Part shown: piece after piece, positions 27,360 through 36,285 of the stretch | Layout: every line of letters begins with the position of its first letter | Numbering within the stretch: the stretch's first letter is position 1 | DNA from: Alkaliphilus flagellatus | GTDB lineage: Bacteria; Bacillota; Clostridia; Peptostreptococcales; Natronincolaceae | Assembly (NCBI RefSeq): GCF_018919215.1 | Contig: NZ_JAHLQK010000003.1 | Location: forward strand, 62,001 to 126,000 | Length of the DNA stretch: 64,000 bases | Direction: 5' to 3' | Translations under genes and position numbers: made by a program | Notes under the pieces: model-generated | What the model saw: only the letters and a program-made list of their open reading frames with translations | What the model was told of the DNA's origin: nothing | Database searches by the model: none

Positions 27360-29606
27360 ATGAACAGGGATGACTTTGAATGGAAGCTTGAAGATGAATG
27401 GCTGCAAGATGTGCTTAAAGAGACGCGGAAACAGTTTGATAAAAACAGAGATTTTAAAGAAAAAATTAAAAAAGATGCCATTAGAACACAAAAGGAGATA
27501 TGGGATGAAATAGGCTCAGTTTCCATAACAAATGGGCTGGAGCAGGTTGTAGATTTTATGCAATTCATCAATTTCATGAAAATACAAAAGATAAGCCATG
27601 AGTCAACCAGAAAACTTCAAGAAAAATACGAGAGAATGCTTTCGTCACCCTATTTCGGAAGAATCGACTTTCTTGAAAATGGGGAGGACAAAGCCGAGAA
27701 ATATTATATCGGGATTTCAAACCTTATTAATGATAACCTTGATTTCCTCATATATGACTGGAGAGCACCGATTTCCAGCATGTTTTACGATTGTGAAATG
27801 GGAGAGGCTAATTATAAATGCCCTCAAGGAATTATAGAAGGGAAACTTATGCTGAAAAGACAGTACAAAATTAATAACGGCAAAATTGAATATATGTTTG
27901 ATAGCAATCTTAAGATAGACGATGAAATGCTTCAAGATATCTTGAGTAAAAGCACTGATAGCAAGATGAAGGCCATAGTAACAACAATTCAAAGAGAGCA
28001 GAATAAAGTAATTCGTAATGAAGAGTATAAAACTCTGATTGTTCAAGGTCCTGCAGGAAGCGGGAAAACTTCTGTTGCTCTTCATAGAATTGCCTACCTC
28101 TTATATAAATATCGGGAGAAAATAACACCTGAGAATATAGTAATATTTTCACCCAATGAAATTTTTAATGATTATATCTCTAATGTATTACCAGAGCTTG
28201 GAGAAGATAATATGTACCAGACAACATTTAAGGAATATATGCATATGGCTTTAGGTAGCGGGCTTACAAAAGAAGATTACTGCGAAATGATGGAATATAT
28301 TTTAGGTTCAAAGGATGAGTTAAACTATCAAAGCAGAATTAGTAATATAAGGTATAAGTCTACTGTGGAATTTGTAAATATATTAAAATATTATGTGACC
28401 TACGTTGAAAAAATGGATAGAAATTTTACAGACATCATTTTTAGAGACGGGCTAATAGTCTCATCTAAGGATTTACAAGAACTGTTTTTTAAAGATTATA
28501 TAAAACTTCCGTTGAAAAGGAGACTTAGAAAGATAAAAGAAAGAATTTTATTCCTTCTAAAACCTTATAAAAAACACCGGATAGAAGAAGTTGCTTTTGA
28601 ACTGGAGCATTCAGGCTCTTATATAGATAAAGTAGAGATTTTAAAGGATAGTATAGCTATTGTAAAGGATGAAATGAAGGAAATATACTATGAAATAGAC
28701 AGAATAACAGAGTTTAATTTAGTAGACATCTATAAAAAGCTTTTTGAGAAATTAGAGTTTTTTTATAGAAGCTCAAATACTGGATACTGTGTGGGGAAAA
28801 TTGAGAAAATCAAAAGCTATACTTTAGAAAATTTGAAGGCTCAGAAACTCAACTATGAAGATCAGATCCCCTTTCTATATCTAAAAATTGCTCTTGGAGA
28901 TATTCCAAAAACCTCGGAAATTAAATATGTTATTATTGATGAGGCGCAGGACTATACACCACTTCAGTATGAAATATTTTATCAGCTTTTTAATCATGCA
29001 AATATGACTATACTGGGTGATTTAAATCAGTCCATCAATCCATTTATGAGTGTAGGAGATTATAATAATATCTCCCATATATTCTCTCAAAGCAACACTT
29101 GCATAATAAATTTAACCCAAAGCTACAGATCCACAAAGGAAATTACTGAGTTTTCTAGAAAGCTACTTAATAATGAAATTACTGATGAAAGTATACAAAG
29201 AAGTGGAGATAAACCTTTACTCCTTGGTTTTTCAGAGGAAGAAGCTATAAAAGAAAGGCTTCTTGATGATATAAAGATATATAAGGGGAGAGGATATAAA
29301 TCCATTGGAATAATAACAAGAACTACAAAGGAAGCAGATGAGGTATATAATTTCTTAAAAGAGAAAATTCATATTAAAGCTATAATGAAGGACGATGATG
29401 AATACGTTAATGGTACCTTGGTAATACCAGCATATCTTGCTAAAGGATTAGAATTTGATGTTGTGCTTATTTATAATGCAGGAAATGAGAATTACTGCTG
29501 TGAGGAGGAAAGGCTGCTACTTTATACTGCCTGTACCAGAGCACTTCATATTTTATGTATATACTATTCTGGAAAGTGTACACCATTGCTGAAAGGAAGT
29601 TATTAA
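27360..29606 (+). CDS. helD: HelD-type RNA-polymerase-recycling helicase-like ATPase
   Basis: This is a 748-residue superfamily-1 protein. The N-terminal coiled arm and the segments PYFGRIDF, YIGISNLI and IYDWRAPISSMFYD are HelD hallmarks. Walker A is GPAGSGKTS at about 230-238, with LHRIAYLLY after it. Walker B is IIDEAQDYTP at about 525-534. The C-terminal SF1 motifs include YLAKGLEFDVV and LLYTACTRA. HelD clears or recycles stalled RNA polymerase, and relatives give rifamycin tolerance. ATG follows AAGGAGGTT. It stands alone in the cassette. Confidence 0.9.
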   Translation: MNRDDFEWKLEDEWLQDVLKETRKQFDKNRDFKEKIKKDAIRTQKEIWDEIGSVSITNGLEQVVDFMQFINFMKIQKISHESTRKLQEKYERMLSSPYFGRIDFLENGEDKAEKYYIGISNLINDNLDFLIYDWRAPISSMFYDCEMGEANYKCPQGIIEGKLMLKRQYKINNGKIEYMFDSNLKIDDEMLQDILSKSTDSKMKAIVTTIQREQNKVIRNEEYKTLIVQGPAGSGKTSVALHRIAYLLYKYREKITPENIVIFSPNEIFNDYISNVLPELGEDNMYQTTFKEYMHMALGSGLTKEDYCEMMEYILGSKDELNYQSRISNIRYKSTVEFVNILKYYVTYVEKMDRNFTDIIFRDGLIVSSKDLQELFFKDYIKLPLKRRLRKIKERILFLLKPYKKHRIEEVAFELEHSGSYIDKVEILKDSIAIVKDEMKEIYYEIDRITEFNLVDIYKKLFEKLEFFYRSSNTGYCVGKIEKIKSYTLENLKAQKLNYEDQIPFLYLKIALGDIPKTSEIKYVIIDEAQDYTPLQYEIFYQLFNHANMTILGDLNQSINPFMSVGDYNNISHIFSQSNTCIINLTQSYRSTKEITEFSRKLLNNEITDESIQRSGDKPLLLGFSEEEAIKERLLDDIKIYKGRGYKSIGIITRTTKEADEVYNFLKEKIHIKAIMKDDDEYVNGTLVIPAYLAKGLEFDVVLIYNAGNENYCCEEERLLLYTACTRALHILCIYYSGKCTPLLKGSY

Positions 29607-29684
29607 ATAATAGCTCTCTATATTAAAATTGTATTTATTTAAGGAAGAGTATGATTCCAGAAACAAAGCTAAGTAATGTGTAAT

Positions 29685-29724
29685 AAAAAGAGATATCACT
29701 TTTTAACAAGTTGTATCTCTTTTT
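29685..29724. terminator. Terminator after helD
   Basis: AAAAAGAGATA and TATCTCTTTTT form an 11-bp stem with an 18-base loop. A and T tracts on either side suit both directions. Confidence 0.65.
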
Positions 29725-29818
29725 ATTTGTAAAACTGTATATTAAATATCAATGGTTATGAGGTTCCCTTCTTTGTCTTTTGTACAAAGTAATGAACAAG
29801 ATATACTGCTTAAGAGAA

Positions 29819-30034
29819 TTAGAATGGAATCAATCCATTGATACATCTTGTCAATGTGGTTTTTCCACATCCGCTTTCTCCAGTAATAACTATAAATTCT
29901 CCCTGCTTTATACTTAGATTTATATCTGTTAAATTTTCTCTATAACTACCTTCATATGTGAAGTAAACATGTTCTAAGTGGATCACATCCTCTTTTTCCT
30001 CTTGTGATATTATTATTTTCTCCACGTAAATCAC
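29819..30034 (-). pseudogene. Truncated ECF-transporter ATPase (EcfA-like)
   Basis: Only 71 residues remain: the N-terminal beta part and Walker [13 protein letters not shown], ending at NGLIPF-stop. Full EcfA proteins continue past NGLIP with HF..EG and carry the LSGGQ and Walker B regions about 100 residues on. All of that is missing, so the fragment cannot hydrolyse ATP by itself. It lies 18 bases behind the EcfT gene. Confidence 0.8.
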
Positions 30035-30052
30035 CTCCTACTATCCATAGAA

Positions 30053-30733
30053 CTATAGGAAAAACTCACTTTTATCCATATAAATAAGACTGACTGCAAT
30101 GAGAATACATATGAAACAATAAATAGTATCGCTAGTTTGGAAACGGACATCGGACAGACAAGTGCGCTTGTTTGTAATATCAAGACCTTTGCAAAGTGAT
30201 GCCGCAGACAATTCATCTGATATTTTGCTGCTTCTTATCAATAATGGAATAATGAAGTTTTCTATCGTTTCCATAGGATGCAGGATAATACCAGTTAAGG
30301 AAGTATTTAAACCTCTAATTTTTAGACTGACTTTAACACAACATATTTCATATCTAATAGTCGAAATATACCTATAAACAACAGCAAAAGGTATTATAAT
30401 CATTTGTGGAATATACATATTTTCTAAAGATGTCATCATCTCATTCATTGGCATTTTATTCAACATAATTATACAAGACATATAAGCAGGTAGCACACGA
30501 ATAAACAATAAAATAATTAAATTAAACATCATAGTTAAATAAGAAATCTGTAATGTATCTAAGGTTTTATATAAAATTAATAAAATCATATATCTCCATA
30601 TCATCTGAATAGCTTTATTCTTCATGTTATGGAAAATCATTAAACTAAGCATTATTATAAAAAGAATAGATATTCCCATATGACTGGAGAGTATAAAACT
30701 GACTAATGAGACTAGGACTACTTGAAAAATCAT
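30053..30733 (-). pseudogene. EcfT-like transmembrane component, 5' end decayed
   Basis: The frame gives 226 residues of a polytopic membrane protein with the EcfT-type AASLCKGLD and KIRGLNTS helices near the C-terminus. In-frame codons before the first ATG still read K-S-T-K-P-D-A-R-V, which resembles the EcfT start (KxDPRTK). A TAA lies two codons further up. The original start thus seems lost. With the truncated ATPase behind it and no S-component, the transporter is probably dead. Confidence 0.65.
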
Positions 30734-30803
30734 TACTCGTGCATCTGGCTTTGTTGATTTAAATTAATGTATCTAAGATGAGGCCTTCGAGTTTATTTAA
30801 AGC

Positions 30804-31475
30804 CTATCTAAACTCCTTTAATTCAGCTATAAATTCTTTAAGTGAATTATAATTATCTCCTGCATCCGTATTTAAGGCCTTAAATAAAATTGATTTCAAT
30901 TTCCTATTATGAATTTCTGCCTTATCTACTGGCTCTGGTACAGTTCCATTTATTAGAAATATACACATTTGTGCAGTATCACTTAGATCTTTCTTCATTA
31001 AGCCAACGTTTTCTATCTTTTTAGAGGAATTAAAATCTATAATCTTAACAGTTTCTGGGTCATCGTTATGAATCATAACATTTTTGGGCTTAATATCATC
31101 ATGGTAAAACCCAGTTTTGTGGAAAACTTCAAGCCCTTTCAATATATTTATTGTAATTTGCACACTCAACTTTTCATCTCTTTTTTTACTATGACTATCA
31201 AAATTTTCACCAAAAGTCTCGCCCTTAACGTATTCCATCACAATGTATGCTTTGCCATTATTCTCAAAGAAGTCATAAAAAGTTGGTAAAAATTTTGAGA
31301 TGCCGCACTGTTTCATTACATATGCTTCATGTGTTGCACGCTCTAAATTTTCCAGTTCTTTAATTGCAACTCTCCTTTTTTCGAGTTGGTCATATGCAAG
31401 ATATACAATTCCATAAACACCTTTTCCGATGGGTTCTAAATTAACCATATATTGATTTAATTCTTTTTGCTGCAC
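30804..31475 (-). CDS. Small Hanks-type Ser/Thr protein kinase
   Basis: This is a 223-residue kinase domain with nothing else attached. Gly loop IGKGVYGIVY is at 16-25, the ATP-binding Lys at 39 (VAIKE), the catalytic loop HDDIKPKN at 125-132 and the metal-binding DFN at 147-149. The usual HRD is HDD and the usual DFG is DFN. The catalytic Asp127, Lys129 and Asn132 remain, so it may still be active. There is no membrane segment or PASTA domain. It sits beside the decayed ECF genes; the substrate is unknown. Confidence 0.85.
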   Translation of the reverse strand: MQQKELNQYMVNLEPIGKGVYGIVYLAYDQLEKRRVAIKELENLERATHEAYVMKQCGISKFLPTFYDFFENNGKAYIVMEYVKGETFGENFDSHSKKRDEKLSVQITINILKGLEVFHKTGFYHDDIKPKNVMIHNDDPETVKIIDFNSSKKIENVGLMKKDLSDTAQMCIFLINGTVPEPVDKAEIHNRKLKSILFKALNTDAGDNYNSLKEFIAELKEFR

Positions 31476-32091
31476 GTGTCGCCTCCTCCTTCATGCTCTA
31501 ATGAATGCTTCAAATTTACTACAATATATGACATGCAACTCAATTTTGTGTACTTACTAATCCCAAAGTTTGATATAACATAATTTCTTAATTAAAATAC
31601 CTTCTAACATTAAAATCTCTAGAAAAGAACGTTAATCTATAATTTTTTTATTTCACTAGTTCATCAGGTAAAAAAATTTATATTGAAATATAATATCATA
31701 GAAGTAATCATATTTAATTAAATTAAGATGGAATTAGATTATACCAAAAGAGATTTGTTAAACATTGATTTCTGGGCGACAATATATATTTATACTTATT
31801 TAATTGAAAAGATATTTAGATTATATTATTATGTTGGTATATTTGTACTTATTAAGAAAGTACATGATAATAAAGAGATATTTAACTTAAATCAAGGATA
31901 TAGTAGAAGAATATACATAGAGGTGGAAGATAAAGCTATGAAAACAAAAAATATTCATTATAATATTAGAAATTAATATTTGAGTTTTTGGTGTTGTAGG
32001 AGACTAAATTATAGTAATATATGATATAGGTTAGTTAGAATCGTCTATGTTTTATACTTAAAAAGTTTAGAAAAAGAAAAGGGGTGAATTT
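31476..32091. other. Gene-poor stretch before the two-component system
   Basis: It contains direct-repeat copy 2 (31664-31717). The only open frame of any size is one of 82 codons (31728-31976), rich in Ile, Tyr and Lys, with no ribosome site and no recognisable family. I do not accept it as a gene. Confidence 0.5.
31664..31717 (+). repeat. Direct repeat A, copy 2
   Basis: This is the second copy of the roughly 54-base repeat seen at 26877. The copies share the block ATTTATATT-AAATATAATATCA with scattered substitutions. The two copies bracket about 4.7 kb containing the DUF89 remnant, helD, the ECF remnants and the kinase. Confidence 0.7.
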
Positions 32092-32751
32092 ATGGCATTA
32101 ATCTTAATTGTTGAGGATGAAATGCCTATTAATATTTTAATTAACAGAAATCTAAAACTAGTAGGTCATGAGTGTGTATCTGTATATGATGGTGAAGCTG
32201 TGCTTGAAATTATACAAAAGTACACTTTTGATTTAATATTATTGGATATAATGCTACCTAAAATGAATGGTTATGAAGTTTTAGAGACAGTAAAAGAAAT
32301 GGACATACCCGTTATCTTTCTTACATCAAAGAGTTCTCTTTCAGACCGGGTTAAGGGTCTGACATTAGGTGCTGATGATTATATTGTGAAACCTTTTGAG
32401 ATGTTAGAGTTACAAGCAAGAGTTGAAGCTGTGCTTCGTCGAACAAATAAAGAGCAAAAGTTTTTTGTACTGAATAATGTTCGAGTAGATTTAGATGGTC
32501 GACAAGCCTTTCTTAATAATGAATTGGTTGATATTACCCCGCAAGAGTTCGATTTGCTGGTGGTTTTGATTCGAAACCGTAATATTGCTCTTTCACGTGA
32601 GAAGCTATTGGAGTTAGCATGGGGTTATGATTTTGAAGGTGACACAAGAACGGTTGATGTTCATATCACGAAGTTAAGGAAAAAACTAGGTTTAGATAAT
32701 TACATTAAGACAGTATATAAATTGGGATATAGACTGGAGGTATTGGATTGA
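32092..32751 (+). CDS. OmpR-family response regulator
   Basis: This 219-residue protein has a receiver domain (IVEDE at 6-10, LLDIMLPKMNG with the phospho-Asp near 52, YIVKPFE) and a winged-helix effector domain (TPQEFDLLVVL, TVDVHITKLRKKLG). ATG follows AAAAGGGG. It overlaps the sensor kinase gene by four bases (TTGA), so the pair is coupled. Confidence 0.93.
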   Translation: MALILIVEDEMPINILINRNLKLVGHECVSVYDGEAVLEIIQKYTFDLILLDIMLPKMNGYEVLETVKEMDIPVIFLTSKSSLSDRVKGLTLGADDYIVKPFEMLELQARVEAVLRRTNKEQKFFVLNNVRVDLDGRQAFLNNELVDITPQEFDLLVVLIRNRNIALSREKLLELAWGYDFEGDTRTVDVHITKLRKKLGLDNYIKTVYKLGYRLEVLD

Positions 32752-34142
32752 AGTTCAGAACATTTATTGCAACCTTTACCTTATTCTTGATAGTATTCTT
32801 CTCTAGTCTATTTTTTATTTCAGTTTTTATTTTTAACAATCAGATGGATATTATAAAGGAACGTGGAATAAATGAACATTACTTTATTTCCTCATCTTTT
32901 GGTAAGGATCTCATGGCTATAGTTGACAGGGGAGGAAACTTAGACGATGCAATAGAGCAGCTCTTTAATTTCTATACGGAGTATTATCAAAAACAAGGTG
33001 TGTTTTTAGAATTACTTTCACAAGGGAAAATTATATATAGCAATTTACCAGAACGTTCAGATGAATTAACATATTATTCTATTAAGTCCGGTATTAGAAA
33101 AGCTAGTTTTCACAATATAGGTGATAGTGTTTATTTTAAGGTCGTTGGAGAGCTGCCAGGAACAGATAATAGATTTAACATCCAGTATCTTCACGATATC
33201 TCTGGCAACTTAAAAGCATGGCAGAAAACACAACATATTTTATTGCTAGTTGGCATCATATTTACTATTATTTTAGCTGTAGGCCTTCAATTGATTCTCA
33301 GTCGTGTCTTCGAACCACTAGATATGGTATCTACGGCATCAAGAAAAATTGCTAATGGACAATATGATGATCGTATTATCGTGTCTGGTCGTAATGAACT
33401 TGCCGAAATGGCAGAGAGTTTCAATAACATGGCAGAGGAAATTCAACGTCGTATTACCCAATTAGCAGAGGCGTCTGAGCAGAAACAGCAATTTGTAGAC
33501 AACTTAGCTCATGAGATACGTACCCCTCTTACTTCAGTTTATGGATTTGCTGAATATATTCAGAAAGCCACCATTAGCGATGAAGAAAAAATGTTTGCTT
33601 CCAGTTATATTATGTCTGAGAGCCAATATATGCTCAATATATCAAACCGGCTTTTAGAGTTAGCCACATTAAGAAATCAGGTAATTAAAATGAAAGTAGT
33701 CGATGTAAACAGTCTATTTGAACATTCACAGAAATCTCTTGCAGCAAAATTGGACGAAAGTCAAATATCACTTAAATGGAAAATTGATATTGATTCTCTC
33801 TATGGGGATAAGGATTTACTACAGAGTTTGCTTGTCAATTTTACTGATAATGCAATAAAAGCCTGTAATCCTGGAGGTGTTATTGTATGGAATACTTACA
33901 TTGAAAATGGCTGTAGAGTTTTATCTGTTCAGGATAATGGTTGGGGTATTCCACAAGATGAAATCAATAAAGTAACAGACCCGTTTTATCGGGTGGATAA
34001 ATCACGCAACCGGGCAAAAGGTGGTGTAGGACTTGGACTTTCTATCTGTGAACAAATAGCTAATTGCCATAATGCTGTACTTTCAATTGAATCATTGCCC
34101 AATGTTGGTACCATAGTAAAATTAACTTTTACAAGTTCATAA
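32748..34142 (+). CDS. Sensor histidine kinase
   Basis: This is a 464-residue membrane kinase with TM1 at about 5-28, an extracellular domain of about 130 residues and TM2 at about 165-185. HAMP, HisKA (NLAHEIRTPLTSVYGF) and HATPase (VNFTDNAIKA, DNGWGIP, GVGLGLSI) follow. The start is TTG, with CTGGAGG upstream. With the regulator and the secreted protein that follows, it probably makes a signalling unit for an envelope stimulus. Confidence 0.92.
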   Translation: MKFRTFIATFTLFLIVFFSSLFFISVFIFNNQMDIIKERGINEHYFISSSFGKDLMAIVDRGGNLDDAIEQLFNFYTEYYQKQGVFLELLSQGKIIYSNLPERSDELTYYSIKSGIRKASFHNIGDSVYFKVVGELPGTDNRFNIQYLHDISGNLKAWQKTQHILLLVGIIFTIILAVGLQLILSRVFEPLDMVSTASRKIANGQYDDRIIVSGRNELAEMAESFNNMAEEIQRRITQLAEASEQKQQFVDNLAHEIRTPLTSVYGFAEYIQKATISDEEKMFASSYIMSESQYMLNISNRLLELATLRNQVIKMKVVDVNSLFEHSQKSLAAKLDESQISLKWKIDIDSLYGDKDLLQSLLVNFTDNAIKACNPGGVIVWNTYIENGCRVLSVQDNGWGIPQDEINKVTDPFYRVDKSRNRAKGGVGLGLSICEQIANCHNAVLSIESLPNVGTIVKLTFTSS

Positions 34143-34227
34143 CAAGTTCATAATAACTCAATAATATTATGGATTTATACTGTATTTGTGTTTATCACTA
34201 AAATCAATTTGGAAAGGAGATTTATTT

Positions 34228-35076
34228 ATGAAACAAACAATGGGAGCAAAGAAAAAAAATACCTGGAAAACAGTAGTGGCAAGTGCAACGGCTATTACTT
34301 TATGTAGTACGGTTTTTGCAGGAGCGAACAATGTAGCAATGGCAATGGCATTGGATAAGGAGGAATCCATTTCTACAACGTACAACGTTAGTACTACATT
34401 TATTGATAAAGCTGAAGACTATGTAAAAGCTGATTACGAAGTTTTAGAGAACAAGGTCATGCGATCTACAAACTCTAGTGCATTGCCTGTGGACCAAGCA
34501 GCTGAAATTGGATCTCAATATCTGTGGGATATGTTTAAAGTTGACCTAAGCGGCAAGACAATCTACATGTCCTATTTCATTGATCCTGATGCTGCCAAAG
34601 CATATTGGCAAGGTGACATTGTGGAAACGGGTAGTGATATTTCAGATGCACCACCAGCCTACAGCTTTGTCATAGAAGCTATATCTGGCGTCAGAGTCTC
34701 TACATCAAAAAAATATGAGAAAAAGGAAACAACTGTACCTTTTGATCCTGAAAAACTTAGAGAAAAGTATAAGAATAATTGTGATGAATACTTAGAGCTA
34801 GCAAAACAGTTTGCAGAAAAACATTCTGGAGTTAAAGCAACTAGAGCAGAGTTTAAGGATATATCTGCGACCATTGATGGAAGCAGTATTGACCATGGAA
34901 AACCCTTTTCCAAATCAGGTAATTATAGTAGGGCCTATGAAATATTTGTTCAGGTCATTGTAACGGATGAACAAGGACAGAAAACAGAAGTTACAATATC
35001 AACAGACAGTAAAACTCTTCAATCTATTAATGCTATTGATACTAATAGAAAAAATAATGAGAAGTATCTTGGTTAA
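34228..35076 (+). CDS. Secreted protein linked to a two-component system
   Basis: This 282-residue protein has a signal peptide (KTVVASATAITLCSTVFAGA, cleavage near AMA). The mature part shows PepSY-like alternation (AAEIGSQYLWDMF..., YSFVIEAISGVRVS), but I do not recognise a firm family. ATG at 34228 follows AAGGAGA; the in-frame ATG at 34186 would bury the signal peptide. It lies 85 bases after the kinase gene and may be its target or its extracellular partner. Confidence 0.75.
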   Translation: MKQTMGAKKKNTWKTVVASATAITLCSTVFAGANNVAMAMALDKEESISTTYNVSTTFIDKAEDYVKADYEVLENKVMRSTNSSALPVDQAAEIGSQYLWDMFKVDLSGKTIYMSYFIDPDAAKAYWQGDIVETGSDISDAPPAYSFVIEAISGVRVSTSKKYEKKETTVPFDPEKLREKYKNNCDEYLELAKQFAEKHSGVKATRAEFKDISATIDGSSIDHGKPFSKSGNYSRAYEIFVQVIVTDEQGQKTEVTISTDSKTLQSINAIDTNRKNNEKYLG

Positions 35077-35094
35077 TAACAAATGCTTTCTCGG

Positions 35095-35123
35095 AAACGA
35101 CTGATTTATATCAGTCGTTTTTC
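35095..35123 (+). terminator. Terminator after the secreted-protein gene
   Basis: AAACGACTGAT, a 4-base loop and ATCAGTCGTTT are followed by TT. Confidence 0.85.
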
Positions 35124-35269
35124 CTTAGTCCAAATACACTTTATATATTTCTGTAGAACCTTGGAGGGCTTTCTTTCTATATATCATATAATTGGCTCCA
35201 ATCTTTAATTATCTCTTATAAATATTTGAAGAATATGTAAAGTTGTAGGAAAGACTAATACTATCTTAG

Positions 35270-35461
35270 AAATTAATAATTTTCACAGATATACTATACG
35301 TATCTCGGATAAGAGAATCATATAAATATAAAAATGTTAGATTTATAATAAGTAGTAACGCAGATAGGTCAAAAGATATAGGAAACTTTTTAAGTGCTAT
35401 TAAAATTTTAACTAAATCAAGTTTAGATACAAAAATGGTAATAAGTATAGAAAAAAACTAG
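35270..35461 (+). pseudogene. C-terminal coding remnant of an unknown protein
   Basis: In an otherwise gene-free 420-base stretch, one frame stays open for 63 codons and reads like real protein: NVRFIISSNADRSKDIGNF, then LSAIKILTKSSLDTKM and a TAG stop. There is no start codon with a ribosome site; TAG precedes it. I read it as the tail of a lost gene but cannot name the family. Confidence 0.4.
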
Positions 35462-35497
35462 AATACTCCTAGTCTTATAAATTATGAAATAAGCAGT

Positions 35498-35746
35498 TTA
35501 CTCAATATTCAATAACCATAACACACTTACACCTAATGAATCAGCAATCGCCACAAGTTCAATATCAGTTACTGATCTTGTTTTCGCTTCTATTTTAGAA
35601 ATAGTAGTTTTTTCCAGTTCGATTCCGCGGACAGCAAGACGGGCTAACAGATCTGTTTGAGTTACCTTGGGCTTAGATTTATAACGAGCTTGCCGAACAC
35701 GATCACCTATTAAGTTTCGATTAGTTGAATTATTCATATTAATCAT
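35498..35746 (-). CDS. XRE-type helix-turn-helix regulator
   Basis: This 82-residue protein is a single HTH domain: VRQARYKSKPKVTQTDLLARL, TTISKIEAKTRSVTDIELVAIADSLGVSV. The ATG at 35746 has GGGAG 8 bases upstream; a TTG at 35761 lies before that site. It diverges from a Spo0E-like gene, and two inverted operator-like copies lie between them. It probably represses both genes. Confidence 0.88.
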   Translation of the reverse strand: MINMNNSTNRNLIGDRVRQARYKSKPKVTQTDLLARLAVRGIELEKTTISKIEAKTRSVTDIELVAIADSLGVSVLWLLNIE

Positions 35747-35775
35747 AGAGAAATCTCCCAAGTTATTTATTTATA

Positions 35776-35826
35776 AACTTGATTATAAAGCAAGTTTAAT
35801 GATATAATTTGCTTTATAAGCAAGTT
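35776..35826. promoter_or_regulatory. Divergent promoter with paired inverted operators
   Basis: AACTTGATTATAAAGCAAGT (35776 onward) and AATTTGCTTTATAAGCAAGT (35806 onward) are the same 21-bp element in opposite orientation, with two differences. TTGATT at 35779-35784 and TATAAT at 35803-35808, 18 bases apart, form the promoter of the Spo0E-like gene. The operators cover its -35 and -10 boxes. The likely ligand is the divergent XRE protein. Confidence 0.75.
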
Positions 35827-35855
35827 TTATGAAAATCTATATTGGAGGATTTGTC

Positions 35856-36011
35856 ATGAAAGGAATAAATAAACGCATAGAAGAGTTAAGAAAACAACTA
35901 AATGAATTGGTTGATGGAATAGATAGCTGTGGTGAAGAGAAGATATTAGAAGTTAGTCAAGAACTAGATAAGGTTATATATGAGTATATTAAAAAGAAGT
36001 TGAAATACTGA
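35856..36011 (+). CDS. Spo0E-like aspartyl-phosphate phosphatase
   Basis: This 51-residue two-helix protein has INKRIEELRKQLNELVD and EVSQELDKVIYEYIKKK. The SQELD segment is the Spo0E-family signature. Members dephosphorylate Spo0A and delay sporulation. ATG at 35856 follows TTGGAGG. Control by the divergent XRE gene would make sporulation timing part of the cassette. Confidence 0.85.
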   Translation: MKGINKRIEELRKQLNELVDGIDSCGEEKILEVSQELDKVIYEYIKKKLKY

Positions 36012-36030
36012 TCAACCGAACATATAAAGG

Positions 36031-36062
36031 AAAATACGGAAAACCGTATCACAAGTAACACA
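36031..36062 (+). repeat. rlmH 3'-end copy, site 3
   Basis: GGAAAACCGTATCACAAGT at 36038-36056 matches the rlmH end at 15 of 19 bases and still reads GKPYHK-stop (TAA). It is preceded by TAC, as are sites 2, 4 and 5, and shows an ACGG...CCGT dyad. No rlmH coding sequence surrounds it. Confidence 0.65.
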
Positions 36063-36200
36063 TACTTTCTTCAAAAACGTTGATATCATTGGTTTCAAGA
36101 GAGCATTCTACTCCAAATTTTATCGTAATCCAAATAAGGTATAAAAATATATGTTTATTTTTATTTGAGTTTTTATATAATATATGCATAATAAATGAGC

Positions 36201-36231
36201 AAAATAAAAATAGGGTGTTGGTAACACCCTA
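36201..36231 (-). terminator. Terminator of the hscC operon
   Basis: On the minus strand, TAGGGTGTT, a 3-base loop and AACACCCTA are followed by TTTTTATTTT. Confidence 0.85.
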
Positions 36232-36285
36232 TAGTATACAACTTTAGTTGCTTAGGCAACTGGTTATCACTATTAAATTTAATAA

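Noticed and set aside
27717-28085. 122-codon frame on the minus strand inside helD
   Set aside because: Fully inside a well-supported helicase gene; its Leu/Ile/Phe-rich content is that of an antisense shadow.
31728-31976. 82-codon open frame before the two-component system
   Set aside because: No ribosome site, odd composition (Ile/Tyr/Lys-rich from AT-rich DNA) and no recognisable family.
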